Notes: generated from the letters alone by a model not told the origin. Numbered from the stretch's first letter, positions 26,066 through 34,072 are shown. The stretch: 64,000 nucleotides of DNA from Flavobacterium quisquiliarum (GCF_019308285.1 NZ_WWEM01000037.1:62001-126000), one strand, 5' to 3'. Made by a program: numbers and translations.

Positions 26066-26380
26066 ATGATAAAGCTAAAAATAAAATCAGGAGATATCGT
26101 AAGAGTTATTGCTGGAGACCATAAAGGTGCTGAAGGTAAAGTTTTACGTGTTTACCGTGAGAAAAATAAAGCGATAGTTGAAGGTGTAAACATGGTTTCA
26201 AAACATACAAAACCAAGTGCTAAAAACCCTCAAGGTGGTATCGTTAAGAAAGAAGCTTCTATTCAAATTTCTAACATTGCTTTAATTGATCCTAAAACTA
26301 AGGAAACAACTAGAGTAGGTATTAGAGTAGAAGGAGATAAGAAAGTAAGATTTTCAAAAAAATCTAATCAAGTACTATAG
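26066..26380 (+). CDS. rplX: 50S ribosomal protein uL24
   Basis: A 104-residue assembly-initiator protein of the large subunit with a KOW motif (IKSGDIVRVIAGDHKGAEGKVLRV). It continues EGVNMVSKHTKPSAKNPQGGIVKKEASI and ends in a basic stretch. The gene lies 11 bases after rplN and 2 before rplE. Confidence 0.96.
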   Translation: MIKLKIKSGDIVRVIAGDHKGAEGKVLRVYREKNKAIVEGVNMVSKHTKPSAKNPQGGIVKKEASIQISNIALIDPKTKETTRVGIRVEGDKKVRFSKKSNQVL

Positions 26381-26382
26381 TA

Positions 26383-26934
26383 ATGGCATATACACCTAGA
26401 CTAAAAGAAGAATATAAGAGTAGAGTAATCTCTGCTCTTAAAGAAGAGTTCGGATATACAAACGTAATGCAAGTTCCTAAACTTGAAAAAATCGTTTTGA
26501 GCCGTGGAGTTGGTGCAGCTGTATCTGATAAAAAACTTATTGACTATGCAGTTGATGAGTTGACAAAGATCACTGGACAAAAAGCAGTATCTACAATTTC
26601 TAAGAAAGACGTTGCGTCTTTCAAATTAAGAAAAGGGATGCCTATTGGAGCAAAAGTAACTTTACGTGGAGAAAGAATGTATGAGTTTTTAGATAGACTT
26701 ATTACTTCTGCTTTACCACGTGTTAGAGATTTCGGTGGTATTAAAGCTACTGGTTTCGACGGAAGAGGTAACTATAACCTTGGAGTTTTGGAGCAAATCA
26801 TTTTCCCAGAAATTGATATTGACAAAGTAAACAAAATTTCAGGAATGGATATTACTTTTGTTACTACTGCAAAAACAGACAAGGAAGCAAAGTCATTATT
26901 GGCTGAATTAGGATTACCTTTTAAAAAGAATTAA
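26383..26934 (+). CDS. rplE: 50S ribosomal protein uL5
   Basis: A 183-residue protein that binds 5S rRNA and contacts P-site tRNA and S13. Family features are EEFGYTNVMQVPKLEKIVLSRGVG, TGQKAVSTISKKDVASFKLRKGMPIGAKVTLRG, RDFGGIKATGFDGRGNYNLGVLEQIIFPEID and DKEAKSLLAELGLPFKKN. Normal length, 3 bases before rpsN. Confidence 0.97.
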   Translation: MAYTPRLKEEYKSRVISALKEEFGYTNVMQVPKLEKIVLSRGVGAAVSDKKLIDYAVDELTKITGQKAVSTISKKDVASFKLRKGMPIGAKVTLRGERMYEFLDRLITSALPRVRDFGGIKATGFDGRGNYNLGVLEQIIFPEIDIDKVNKISGMDITFVTTAKTDKEAKSLLAELGLPFKKN

Positions 26935-26937
26935 GAC

Positions 26938-27207
26938 ATGGCTAAAGAATCAATGAAAGCCCGCGAGGTTAAAAGAGAGAAAACGGTAGCTAAATATGCT
27001 GAGAAGAGAAAAGCTTTATTAGAAGCTGGAGACTACGAAGGTTTACAAAGATTACCTAAAAATGCTTCACCAGTTCGTTTGCACAATCGTTGTAAATTAA
27101 CAGGTAGACCTAGAGGTTATATCCGTCAATTCGGTATTTCACGTGTAACTTTCCGTGAAATGGCTAACAATGGGTTAATTCCAGGAGTTAAAAAGGCTTC
27201 TTGGTAA
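26938..27207 (+). CDS. rpsN: 30S ribosomal protein uS14 (zinc-free form)
   Basis: An 89-residue S14 of the long, zinc-independent type. The part that forms a four-cysteine ribbon in the short form reads ASPVRLHNRCKLTGRPRGYIRQFGI here, with a single Cys. The N-terminal extension (MAKESMKAREVKREKTVAKYAEKRKALLEAGD) is typical of the long form. It binds 16S rRNA in the head. The spacer after it (27208-27311) is unusually long for the operon and contains a promoter and a hairpin. Confidence 0.96.
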   Translation: MAKESMKAREVKREKTVAKYAEKRKALLEAGDYEGLQRLPKNASPVRLHNRCKLTGRPRGYIRQFGISRVTFREMANNGLIPGVKKASW

Positions 27208-27231
27208 TCTCGCAATAAGTTATTACTTTTG
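27201..27231 (+). promoter_or_regulatory. Internal promoter before rpsH
   Basis: TTG (27201-27203, inside the end of rpsN), 20 bases, then TACTTTTG (27224-27231), matching both halves of the Bacteroidota consensus at the same spacing as the rplC promoter. The start would be near 27236. Confidence 0.65.
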
Positions 27232-27263
27232 CAAACCAAAAAATAATTTTAATTGATTAAAGG

Positions 27264-27287
27264 TTCGGGAGACGAGTGTCTCCCGAA
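27264..27287 (+). promoter_or_regulatory. Strong hairpin in the rpsH leader
   Basis: TTCGGGAGAC (27264-27273) pairs perfectly with GTCTCCCGAA (27278-27287) around the loop GAGT. It is by far the most GC-rich element of the spacer and lies 24 bases before the rpsH ATG. No T run follows, so it is not a terminator. A binding site for S8 or another regulator is possible but unproven. Confidence 0.6.
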
Positions 27288-27311
27288 AACCATAATCGCA
27301 ATCAAATACAT

Positions 27312-27710
27312 ATGTATACAGATCCTATTGCAGATTATTTGACTAGAGTTCGTAACGCTGTGGCTGCAAACCACAAAGTTGTTGAAATTCCAGCTTCTAA
27401 TCTTAAAAAAGAGATAACTAAGATCTTATTTGATCAAGGTTATATCTTAAGTTACAAATTTGAGCAGAACACAGTACAAGGTTCTATCAAAATTGCTTTA
27501 AAGTATGATAAAGATACTAAAGAGCCTGTAATCAAAGATATCCAAAGAATTAGTAAACCTGGTTTACGTAAGTACGCAGGTGCTGCCAAATTACCTAGAA
27601 TCCTTAACGGATTAGGAATTGCTATTGTTTCTACATCAAAAGGTTTGATGACTGGAAAACAAGCTAAGCAATTAAATGTAGGTGGTGAAGTAATTTGTTA
27701 CGTATACTAA
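27312..27710 (+). CDS. rpsH: 30S ribosomal protein uS8
   Basis: A 132-residue protein that binds the central domain of 16S rRNA (helix 21). The start MYTDPIADYLTRVRNAVAANHK at 27312 matches homologues; the frame upstream to 27276 crosses the hairpin and is rejected. Later parts are LKKEITKILFDQGYILSYKF, RISKPGLRKYAGAAKLPRILNGLGIAIVSTSKGLMTGKQAKQLNVGGEVICYVY. S8 is the translational repressor of the spc operon in E. coli, which makes the hairpin before this gene notable. Confidence 0.96.
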   Translation: MYTDPIADYLTRVRNAVAANHKVVEIPASNLKKEITKILFDQGYILSYKFEQNTVQGSIKIALKYDKDTKEPVIKDIQRISKPGLRKYAGAAKLPRILNGLGIAIVSTSKGLMTGKQAKQLNVGGEVICYVY

Positions 27711-27728
27711 TTTTAAACACTAGATAAG

Positions 27729-28271
27729 ATGTCAAGAATAGGTAAAAGCCCAATTGTAATCCCTGCTGGTGTAACTGTTGAAGTTAAAGACGGTGTTATT
27801 ACAGTAAAAGGAAAAAGAGGTCAATTAGTTCAGGAGTTTTCGGACGTAACTGTAACTGTTGAAGGCGATCAAGTTTTAGTTGAAAGATCGTCTGATCATA
27901 AAGACCATAGAGCAAAACACGGATTATTCAGATCTTTGATCAGTAATATGATTGTTGGTGTTTCTGAAGGTTTCACAAAAGAACTAGAATTAGTTGGAGT
28001 TGGTTATAGAGCTTCAAACCAAGGTCAAAAATTAGATTTAGCTCTTGGATATTCTCACAATATTGTTTTAGAAATTGCTCCTGAAGTATCTCTAGAAACA
28101 GTATCTGAAAAAGGTAAGAACCCAATTGTAAAATTAACATCATTTGATAAACAACTTTTAGGTCAAGTTGCTGCGAAAATCAGAGGTTTCCGTAAGCCTG
28201 AGCCATACAAAGGAAAAGGTGTTAAATTTGTGGGTGAAGTATTAAGAAGAAAAGCAGGTAAATCAGCTTAA
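27729..28271 (+). CDS. rplF: 50S ribosomal protein uL6
   Basis: A 180-residue protein built of two similar domains, near the factor-binding site. It shows MSRIGKSPIVIPAGVTVEVKDG, RSLISNMIVGVSEGFTKELELVGVGYRA in the middle and the C-terminal RNA-binding signature GQVAAKIRGFRKPEPYKGKGVKFVGE. Normal length, 18 bases after rpsH. Confidence 0.97.
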   Translation: MSRIGKSPIVIPAGVTVEVKDGVITVKGKRGQLVQEFSDVTVTVEGDQVLVERSSDHKDHRAKHGLFRSLISNMIVGVSEGFTKELELVGVGYRASNQGQKLDLALGYSHNIVLEIAPEVSLETVSEKGKNPIVKLTSFDKQLLGQVAAKIRGFRKPEPYKGKGVKFVGEVLRRKAGKSA

Positions 28272-28282
28272 AAAATAAGATT

Positions 28283-28633
28283 ATGTCATTAACAAAATCT
28301 GAAAGAAGACAGAGAATTAAATTCAGAATTAGAAAATCGGTTAGTGGTTCTGCTGCTAGACCTAGACTTTCTGTATTTAGAAGTAATAAAGAAATTTACG
28401 CTCAAATTATTGATGATGTAAATGGAGTTACTATATTAGCTGCATCTTCAAGAGAAAAAGAAATAGGAAAAGGTACTAACGTTGAAGTAGCTGCTGCTGT
28501 TGGAAAATTAGTTGCAGAGAAAGCGTTAAAAGCTGGGATTGATACCATCACTTTTGATAGAGGTGGATATTTATATCACGGTCGTATTAAATCATTAGCG
28601 GAAGGCGCAAGAGCTGCTGGACTTAAATTCTAA
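28283..28633 (+). CDS. rplR: 50S ribosomal protein uL18
   Basis: A 116-residue 5S rRNA-binding protein of the central protuberance. Features are RRQRIKFRIRKSVSGSAARPRLSVFRSNKEIYAQIIDD, the central VGKLVAEKALKAGIDTITFDRGGYLYHGRIKSLAEGARAAGL. Standard length and place between rplF and rpsE. Confidence 0.97.
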   Translation: MSLTKSERRQRIKFRIRKSVSGSAARPRLSVFRSNKEIYAQIIDDVNGVTILAASSREKEIGKGTNVEVAAAVGKLVAEKALKAGIDTITFDRGGYLYHGRIKSLAEGARAAGLKF

Positions 28634-28639
28634 TATATT

Positions 28640-29161
28640 ATGTCTAAATACAAAAATGTAGAATTGGTAAAACCTAGTGGTCTTGAACTTAAAGATCGTC
28701 TAGTAAGTGTTAATCGTGTTACTAAAGTTACAAAAGGTGGTAGAGCTTTCGGTTTTTCTGCTATTGTAGTTGTAGGTGATGAAAATGGAGTAGTTGGTCA
28801 TGGATTAGGAAAATCTAAAGACGTTTCTGAAGCAATTGCGAAAGCAGTAGAAGATGCTAAGAAAAACTTAGTGAGAATTCCTTTGAATGGACAATCTGTT
28901 CCTCACGAACAAAAAGGTAAATTTGGTGGTGCTCGTGTATTCTTAATTCCAGCGTCTCATGGTACTGGAGTTATTGCTGGTGGAGCTGTTCGTTCAGTTC
29001 TTGAGTCAGTAGGTATTCACGATGTATTGTCTAAATCTCAAGGATCATCAAATCCGCATAACGTAGTTAAAGCAACTTTTGATGCTTTATTGCAAATGAG
29101 AAGCGCTCACACTGTTGCAAAACAAAGAGGTGTTTCTTTAGAGAAAGTTTTTAAAGGTTAA
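28640..29161 (+). CDS. rpsE: 30S ribosomal protein uS5
   Basis: A 173-residue protein at the mRNA entry tunnel involved in decoding fidelity. The N-terminal dsRNA-like domain contains RVTKVTKGGRAFGFSAIVVVGDENGVVGHGLGKSKDVSEAI and the C-terminal domain PASHGTGVIAGGAVRSVLESVGIHDVLSKSQGSSNPHNVVKATFDAL. No known ribosomal-ambiguity change is obvious. It precedes rpmD by 10 bases. Confidence 0.97.
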   Translation: MSKYKNVELVKPSGLELKDRLVSVNRVTKVTKGGRAFGFSAIVVVGDENGVVGHGLGKSKDVSEAIAKAVEDAKKNLVRIPLNGQSVPHEQKGKFGGARVFLIPASHGTGVIAGGAVRSVLESVGIHDVLSKSQGSSNPHNVVKATFDALLQMRSAHTVAKQRGVSLEKVFKG

Positions 29162-29171
29162 TTAGGAAATT

Positions 29172-29354
29172 ATGGCTAAATTATTAGTAAAACAAGTAAG
29201 AAGCAAAATCAACTGCCCTCTTTCTCAAAAAAGAGGATTGGAAGCTTTAGGTCTACGTAAAATTGGACAAGTTGTGGAGCATGAGTCAAATCCTGCTATC
29301 CTTGGGATGATAAACAAAGTTAAACACTTAGTTTCTGTAGAAGAAGCTAAATAA
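29172..29354 (+). CDS. rpmD: 50S ribosomal protein uL30
   Basis: A 60-residue protein of the bacterial short L30 type. It reads MAKLLVKQVRSKINCPLSQ, then RGLEALGLRKIGQVVEHESNPAILGMINKVKHLVSVEEA. It sits between rpsE and rplO as usual. The small size is normal for this protein. Confidence 0.96.
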   Translation: MAKLLVKQVRSKINCPLSQKRGLEALGLRKIGQVVEHESNPAILGMINKVKHLVSVEEAK

Positions 29355-29365
29355 CAAATACTGTT

Positions 29366-29818
29366 ATGAATTTAAGTAACTTACAACCTGCTGAGGGATC
29401 TACACACAATCAGAATAAAAGATTAGGTAGAGGAGAAGGTTCTGGAAAAGGTGGTACCGCTGCACGTGGACACAAAGGAGCAAAATCTCGTTCTGGTTAT
29501 TCTAAAAAGATTGGTTTTGAAGGAGGGCAAATGCCACTTCAAAGACGTGTACCTAAGTTTGGTTTCAAAAACATCAATCGTAAAGAATACGAAGGTGTTA
29601 ATTTAGATACTCTTCAATTATTAGTTGATAACGGTGCAATTACTGATTCTGTTTCTATGGCAGAGTTCGTAGCAAATCGTCTAGCTACTAAAAATGAAAT
29701 CGTTAAGATTTTAGGTAGAGGAGAATTGAAAGCAAAATTAAAAGTAACTGCCCACAAATTTACTGCTACTGCAAAAGCTGCTATTGAAGCTGCTGGTGGA
29801 GAAGCTGTAACTATATAA
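29366..29818 (+). CDS. rplO: 50S ribosomal protein uL15
   Basis: A 150-residue protein with the Gly/Lys/Arg-rich N-terminal extension that threads into 23S rRNA (KRLGRGEGSGKGGTAARGHKGAKSRSGY) and a globular C-terminal half ending AHKFTATAKAAIEAAGGEAVTI. It contains the signature GFEGGQMPLQRRVPKFGFKN. Thirteen bases upstream of secY. Confidence 0.97.
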   Translation: MNLSNLQPAEGSTHNQNKRLGRGEGSGKGGTAARGHKGAKSRSGYSKKIGFEGGQMPLQRRVPKFGFKNINRKEYEGVNLDTLQLLVDNGAITDSVSMAEFVANRLATKNEIVKILGRGELKAKLKVTAHKFTATAKAAIEAAGGEAVTI

Positions 29819-29831
29819 CTTATCTATTAAG

Positions 29832-31178
29832 ATGAAGAAATTTATTGAATCAATAAGTAATGTTTGGAAAATCGAAGAACTAAAAAATAGAATCTTAATT
29901 ACATTAGGATTACTTTTAGTATATCGTTTTGGAGCACACGTTACGCTTCCTGGAATTGACGCAACGCAATTGACTGGTTTAGCGGGACAAACTAAAAATG
30001 GTCTAGGATCTATTCTAGACATGTTCACCGGGGGTGCTTTCTCTAAGGCTTCAGTTTTTGCCTTAGGTATCATGCCTTATATTTCTGCGTCTATTGTTGT
30101 TCAGTTGATGGGGATTGCGATTCCATATTTACAAAAACTTCAAAATGATGGGGAAAGTGGTAGAACAAAGATTAATCAAATCACTCGTTGGTTGACAATC
30201 GCTATCACATTGGTTCAAGGTCCAACTTATATCTATAATTTATACAGAACATTGCCTAGTAATGCATTTTTGCTAGGCTTTAATTCTCCTGAATTTTTGT
30301 TCTCGTCTGTTATCATTTTAGTTACAGGTACTATTTTTGCTATGTGGCTTGGAGAGAAAATTACAGATAAAGGTATTGGAAATGGTATTTCATTGTTAAT
30401 TATGGTTGGTATTTTAGCTCGTTTACCGCAAGCTTTTATCCAAGAGTTTACAACTCGTGTTACCAATAACAATGGAGGTCCAATGTTATTAGTTATTGAA
30501 ATTATTGTGTGGTTATTAGTTATCATTTCTTGTGTATTGCTTACAATGGCAGTACGTAGAATCCCGGTACAGTACGCTCGTCGTACAACAACTGGAGATT
30601 ACGAGCAAGATTTGGCAGGAGGTAATAGACAATGGATTCCTCTTAAGCTTAATGCTTCTGGAGTTATGCCAATTATTTTTGCTCAGGCAATTATGTTTAT
30701 TCCTGCGGCTGTAGCCGGATTGTCTAAATCAGATACATCACAATCTATTGTTGGTGCATTTAGTAATATGTTTGGTTTCTGGTATAATTTTGTTTTTGCA
30801 ACTTTAATTATTGTATTTACATTCTTTTATACTGCAATCACTGTACCTACTAACAAAATGGCTGATGATTTAAAGAGAAGCGGTGGTTTTATTCCAGGAG
30901 TTCGTCCAGGAGCTGAAACTTCAGATTTCTTAGATAAAGTGATGTCTTTAATAACTTTCCCAGGATCTTTATTCCTTGCTTTGATTGCTGTGTTCCCAGC
31001 TATTGTTGTAAGTATTATGGATGTACAACAATCTTGGGCAATGTTTTTTGGAGGTACCTCATTAATAATTATGGTTGGAGTTGCAATAGATACTATTCAA
31101 CAAATCAATTCATATTTGTTAAACAAACATTATGATGGTTTAATGAAGACTGGTAAAAATAGAAAAGCGGTAGCTTAA
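29832..31178 (+). CDS. secY: Protein translocase channel subunit SecY
   Basis: A 448-residue inner-membrane channel of the Sec translocon with ten predicted transmembrane helices. Signatures include the start of TM1 LKNRILITLGLLLVYRFGAHVTLPGID, the plug region following (GLGSILDMFTGGAFSKASVFALGIMPYISASIVVQL), the SecA/ribosome-binding loop RRIPVQYARR, and the C-terminal loop RSGGFIPGVRPGAETSDFLDKVM. It works with SecE and SecG (not in the window). No adk or map gene follows, unlike in Firmicutes; infA comes after 7 bases. Confidence 0.96.
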   Translation: MKKFIESISNVWKIEELKNRILITLGLLLVYRFGAHVTLPGIDATQLTGLAGQTKNGLGSILDMFTGGAFSKASVFALGIMPYISASIVVQLMGIAIPYLQKLQNDGESGRTKINQITRWLTIAITLVQGPTYIYNLYRTLPSNAFLLGFNSPEFLFSSVIILVTGTIFAMWLGEKITDKGIGNGISLLIMVGILARLPQAFIQEFTTRVTNNNGGPMLLVIEIIVWLLVIISCVLLTMAVRRIPVQYARRTTTGDYEQDLAGGNRQWIPLKLNASGVMPIIFAQAIMFIPAAVAGLSKSDTSQSIVGAFSNMFGFWYNFVFATLIIVFTFFYTAITVPTNKMADDLKRSGGFIPGVRPGAETSDFLDKVMSLITFPGSLFLALIAVFPAIVVSIMDVQQSWAMFFGGTSLIIMVGVAIDTIQQINSYLLNKHYDGLMKTGKNRKAVA

Positions 31179-31185
31179 TATATTT

Positions 31186-31401
31186 ATGGCAAAACAATCA
31201 GCAATAGAACAAGACGGATCAATCATTGAAGCATTATCAAATGCGATGTTCCGTGTGGAGTTAGAAAATGGACATATTGTAATTGCTCATATTTCTGGAA
31301 AAATGCGAATGCATTACATCAAGTTATTACCTGGTGATAAAGTGAAACTAGAAATGAGTCCTTACGATTTGTCAAAAGCAAGAATTACTTATCGATATTA
31401 A
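31186..31401 (+). CDS. infA: Translation initiation factor IF-1
   Basis: A 71-residue OB-fold (S1-like) factor that occupies the A site during initiation. It reads MAKQSAIEQDGSIIEALSNAMFRVELENGH, then AHISGKMRMHYIKLLPGDKVKLEMSPYDLSKARITYRY, close to the family consensus. Located between secY and rpmJ. Confidence 0.97.
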   Translation: MAKQSAIEQDGSIIEALSNAMFRVELENGHIVIAHISGKMRMHYIKLLPGDKVKLEMSPYDLSKARITYRY

Positions 31402-31413
31402 AGGATATTCACT

Positions 31414-31530
31414 ATGAAAGTTAGAGCATCAGTAAAAAAGAGAAGTGCCGAGTGCATTATCGTGCGTAGAAAAGGGAGACTGTACGTAATAAACAAAAAG
31501 AATCCTAGATTTAAACAAAGACAAGGATAA
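31414..31530 (+). CDS. rpmJ: 50S ribosomal protein bL36 (zinc ligands mostly lost)
   Basis: A 38-residue protein, too short for ordinary ORF cut-offs. It reads MKVRASVKKRSAECIIVRR, then KGRLYVINKKNPRFKQRQG, so all the family's rRNA-binding basic residues are present. The zinc site C-x2-C...C...H of the common form is not: only the second Cys (C14) remains, the others being Ser, Asn/Lys and Phe. It stands in the normal infA-rpmJ-rpsM order, with 2 bases to rpsM. Confidence 0.95.
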   Translation: MKVRASVKKRSAECIIVRRKGRLYVINKKNPRFKQRQG

Positions 31531-31532
31531 TT

Positions 31533-31907
31533 ATGGCAAGAATAGCAGGGGTAGATATCCCAAAAAACAAAAGAGGTGTTATCGCACTTACCTACATCTT
31601 TGGATTAGGAAAAAGTAGAGCTATTGAGATTTTAGAAAAAGCTCAAGTTAGCCAAGATAAAAAAGTTCAAGATTGGAATGATGACGAGATCGGAGCGATT
31701 CGTGAAGCTGTTTCATTTTACAAAATTGAAGGAGAATTACGTTCTGAAATTTCTTTAAACATTAAACGTTTAATGGATATTGGATGTTACAGAGGTATTC
31801 GTCATAGATCTGGTCTTCCATTAAGAGGGCAAAGAACTAAAAACAACTCAAGAACAAGAAAAGGTAAAAGAAAAACTGTTGCTAACAAGAAAAAAGCAAC
31901 TAAATAA
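31533..31907 (+). CDS. rpsM: 30S ribosomal protein uS13
   Basis: A 124-residue head protein that contacts P-site tRNA and L5. Features are MARIAGVDIPKNKRGVIALTYIFGLGKSRA, the helix-turn-helix-like middle, DIGCYRGIRHRSGLPLRGQRTKNNSRTRKGKRKTV and a Lys-rich tail that reaches the tRNA. First gene of the alpha-operon segment. Confidence 0.97.
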   Translation: MARIAGVDIPKNKRGVIALTYIFGLGKSRAIEILEKAQVSQDKKVQDWNDDEIGAIREAVSFYKIEGELRSEISLNIKRLMDIGCYRGIRHRSGLPLRGQRTKNNSRTRKGKRKTVANKKKATK

Positions 31908-31915
31908 TAAGTAAT

Positions 31916-32299
31916 ATGGCTAAAGCAACTGCAAAAAAACGTAAAGTTATCGTTGAATCAACGGGTGAGGCTCATATTTCTGCCACTTTTAATAACATTA
32001 TTATTTCTTTGACTAATAAGAAAGGTGAAGTTATCTCTTGGTCTTCAGCTGGTAAAATGGGTTTCAGAGGTTCTAAAAAGAATACTCCTTATGCAGCTCA
32101 AATGGCAGCAGAAGATTGCGCTAAAGTAGCACTTGAGGCAGGACTTAAAAAAGTGAAGGTTTATGTAAAAGGGCCAGGTAACGGACGTGAGTCTGCTATC
32201 CGTTCTATTCATAACGGTGGAATTGAAGTTACTGAGATTATCGATGTTACTCCAATGCCGCACAACGGATGTCGTCCTCCAAAAAGACGTAGAGTTTAA
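31916..32299 (+). CDS. rpsK: 30S ribosomal protein uS11
   Basis: A 127-residue platform protein beside the E site. It shows ESTGEAHISATFNNIIISLTNKKGEVISWSSAGKMGFRGSKKNTPYAAQMAAEDCAK in pieces of the family signature and the end DVTPMPHNGCRPPKRRRV, where the conserved Asn-Gly is the isoaspartate site known from E. coli. It is followed by a 91-base spacer with a hairpin before rpsD. Confidence 0.97.
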   Translation: MAKATAKKRKVIVESTGEAHISATFNNIIISLTNKKGEVISWSSAGKMGFRGSKKNTPYAAQMAAEDCAKVALEAGLKKVKVYVKGPGNGRESAIRSIHNGGIEVTEIIDVTPMPHNGCRPPKRRRV

Positions 32300-32322
32300 T
32301 TTTTTATTTTTATAGTATAAAC

Positions 32323-32376
32323 AAGGTAGAACATAGATTATCGAAGGATTAGACCTGAATTCATAATTTCTACCTT
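32323..32376 (+). promoter_or_regulatory. Hairpin before rpsD
   Basis: AAGGTAGAA (32323-32331) pairs perfectly with TTCTACCTT (32368-32376); 36 bases lie between the arms, and AAATTTTTTTT follows just before the rpsD ATG. This has the layout of an attenuator with a structured loop. It is the only sizeable gap between rpsM and rpoA. Confidence 0.5.
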
Positions 32377-32390
32377 AAATTTTTTTTAAA

Positions 32391-32996
32391 ATGGCAAGAT
32401 ATACTGGTCCTAAAACCAAAATCGCTCGTAAATTTGGCGAGGCAATCTTCGGAGATGATAAATCTTTCGAAAAAAGAAATTACCCACCTGGACAACACGG
32501 GATGGCTAAAAAAAGAGGAAAAAAATCTGAGTACGCTGTTCAGTTAATGGAAAAGCAAAAAGCTAAATATTCTTACGGAATTTTAGAAAAACAATTCAGA
32601 AATTTATTCGAAAAAGCATCAGCTACAAAAGGAGTAACTGGTGAAGTTTTATTACAATTATGCGAAGCAAGATTAGATAATGTTGTTTTTAGAATGGGAA
32701 TTGCTCCATCTAGAAGAGGTGCGCGTCAAATCGTTTCTCACAGACACATTACTGTAAATGGAGAGGTTGTTAATATTCCTTCTTACCACCTTAAGCCTGG
32801 TGATAAAGTTGCAGTTCGTGAAAAATCTAAATCTCTAGAAGCTATCGAACGTTCTTTATCAAATTCAAGTCATGTTTATGAATGGATTACTTGGAACAAT
32901 GATCTTAAAGAAGGAACTTTCGTTTCTGTACCTGCGAGACTTCAAATTCCAGAAAACATTAAAGAACAATTAATCGTAGAGTTGTACAACAAATAA
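32391..32996 (+). CDS. rpsD: 30S ribosomal protein uS4
   Basis: A 201-residue primary assembly protein for the 5' domain of 16S rRNA; in E. coli it also represses the alpha operon. It begins [21 protein letters not shown], contains [19 protein letters not shown] and the S4 RNA-binding fold [39 protein letters not shown]. Normal length. A hairpin with a following T run directly precedes its ATG. Confidence 0.97.
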
Positions 32997-33017
32997 TAAT
33001 TGACTTAGTCGAAATTT

Positions 33018-34010
33018 ATGGCAATATTTAATTTTCAAAAGCCCGATAAAGTTATCATGATCGATTCAACCGATTTTGAAGGTAAATTTGAGTTTAGACC
33101 TTTAGAACCTGGTTACGGATTGACAGTTGGTAATGCACTTAGAAGAGTTTTGCTTTCAGCATTAGAAGGTTATGCAATTACATCTGTTCGTATCGAAGGT
33201 GTAGATCATGAGTTTTCTACTATTTCAGGTGTTGTTGAAGATGTTACCGAAATTATCCTTAATCTAAAACAAGTACGTTTCAAACGTCAAATTGAAGATA
33301 TCGATAATGAATCAGTTACTATTTCTGTTTCTGGTAAAGATCAATTAACAGCAGGTGATTTTCAAAAATTTATTTCAGGTTTCCAAGTTCTGAATCCAGA
33401 CCTAGTTATCTGTAATTTAGATTCTAAAATCAAATTGAATTTCGATTTAACTATCGAAAAAGGTAGAGGATACGTGCCTGCTGAAGAGAACAAAAAACAG
33501 AATGCTGCAATTGGAACGATTTTTACAGATTCTATTTTTACTCCGGTAAAAAATGTAAAATATGCAATCGAAAATTTCCGTGTAGAGCAAAAAACAGATT
33601 ACGAAAAATTGGTTTTTGAAATCAAAACTGATGGATCTATCAATCCAAAAGATGCTCTTACTGAAGCTGCTAAAGTTTTAATTCACCATTTCATGTTATT
33701 CTCTGATGAAAGAATTACACTTGAGGCTGACGAAATTGCACAAACAGAATCGTATGATGAAGAGTCATTGCATATGAGACAATTGCTTAAAACTAAGCTT
33801 GTTGATATGGATTTATCTGTGAGAGCATTAAATTGCTTGAAAGCGGCTGAAGTTGATACACTTGGTGATTTAGTATCTTTCAATAAAAATGACCTAATGA
33901 AATTCCGTAATTTCGGTAAAAAATCTTTAACTGAACTTGATGAACTTGTTGCAGTTAAGAATTTAACTTTCGGGATGGATTTAGCTAAATACAAATTAGA
34001 TAAAGAATAA
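33018..34010 (+). CDS. rpoA: RNA polymerase alpha subunit
   Basis: A 330-residue subunit. The N-terminal assembly domain (about 1-235) has FEFRPLEPGYGLTVGNALRRVLLSALEGYAITSVRIEGVDHEFSTI in the expected position; after an acidic linker the C-terminal domain (about 250-325) has LDMDLSVRALNCLKAAEVDTLGDLV-like sequence and FRNFGKKSLTELDELV, the DNA- and activator-binding part. Full length. It lies between rpsD and rplQ, the usual place. Confidence 0.97.
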   Translation: MAIFNFQKPDKVIMIDSTDFEGKFEFRPLEPGYGLTVGNALRRVLLSALEGYAITSVRIEGVDHEFSTISGVVEDVTEIILNLKQVRFKRQIEDIDNESVTISVSGKDQLTAGDFQKFISGFQVLNPDLVICNLDSKIKLNFDLTIEKGRGYVPAEENKKQNAAIGTIFTDSIFTPVKNVKYAIENFRVEQKTDYEKLVFEIKTDGSINPKDALTEAAKVLIHHFMLFSDERITLEADEIAQTESYDEESLHMRQLLKTKLVDMDLSVRALNCLKAAEVDTLGDLVSFNKNDLMKFRNFGKKSLTELDELVAVKNLTFGMDLAKYKLDKE

Positions 34011-34014
34011 TTTA

Positions 34015-34056
34015 CTTCATATTTTGCTCTCCATAGTGGATTGTAGCAAGATGAAG
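34015..34056 (+). promoter_or_regulatory. Two-part hairpin between rpoA and rplQ
   Basis: CTTCAT (34015-34020) pairs with ATGAAG (34051-34056), and TTGCT (34024-34028) with AGCAA (34045-34049), with CCA/TGG possible at the tip. It fills most of the 62-base spacer, and only an A-rich stretch separates it from the rplQ ATG. Function unknown. Confidence 0.4.
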
Positions 34057-34072
34057 ATAAAAAAAACACGTC

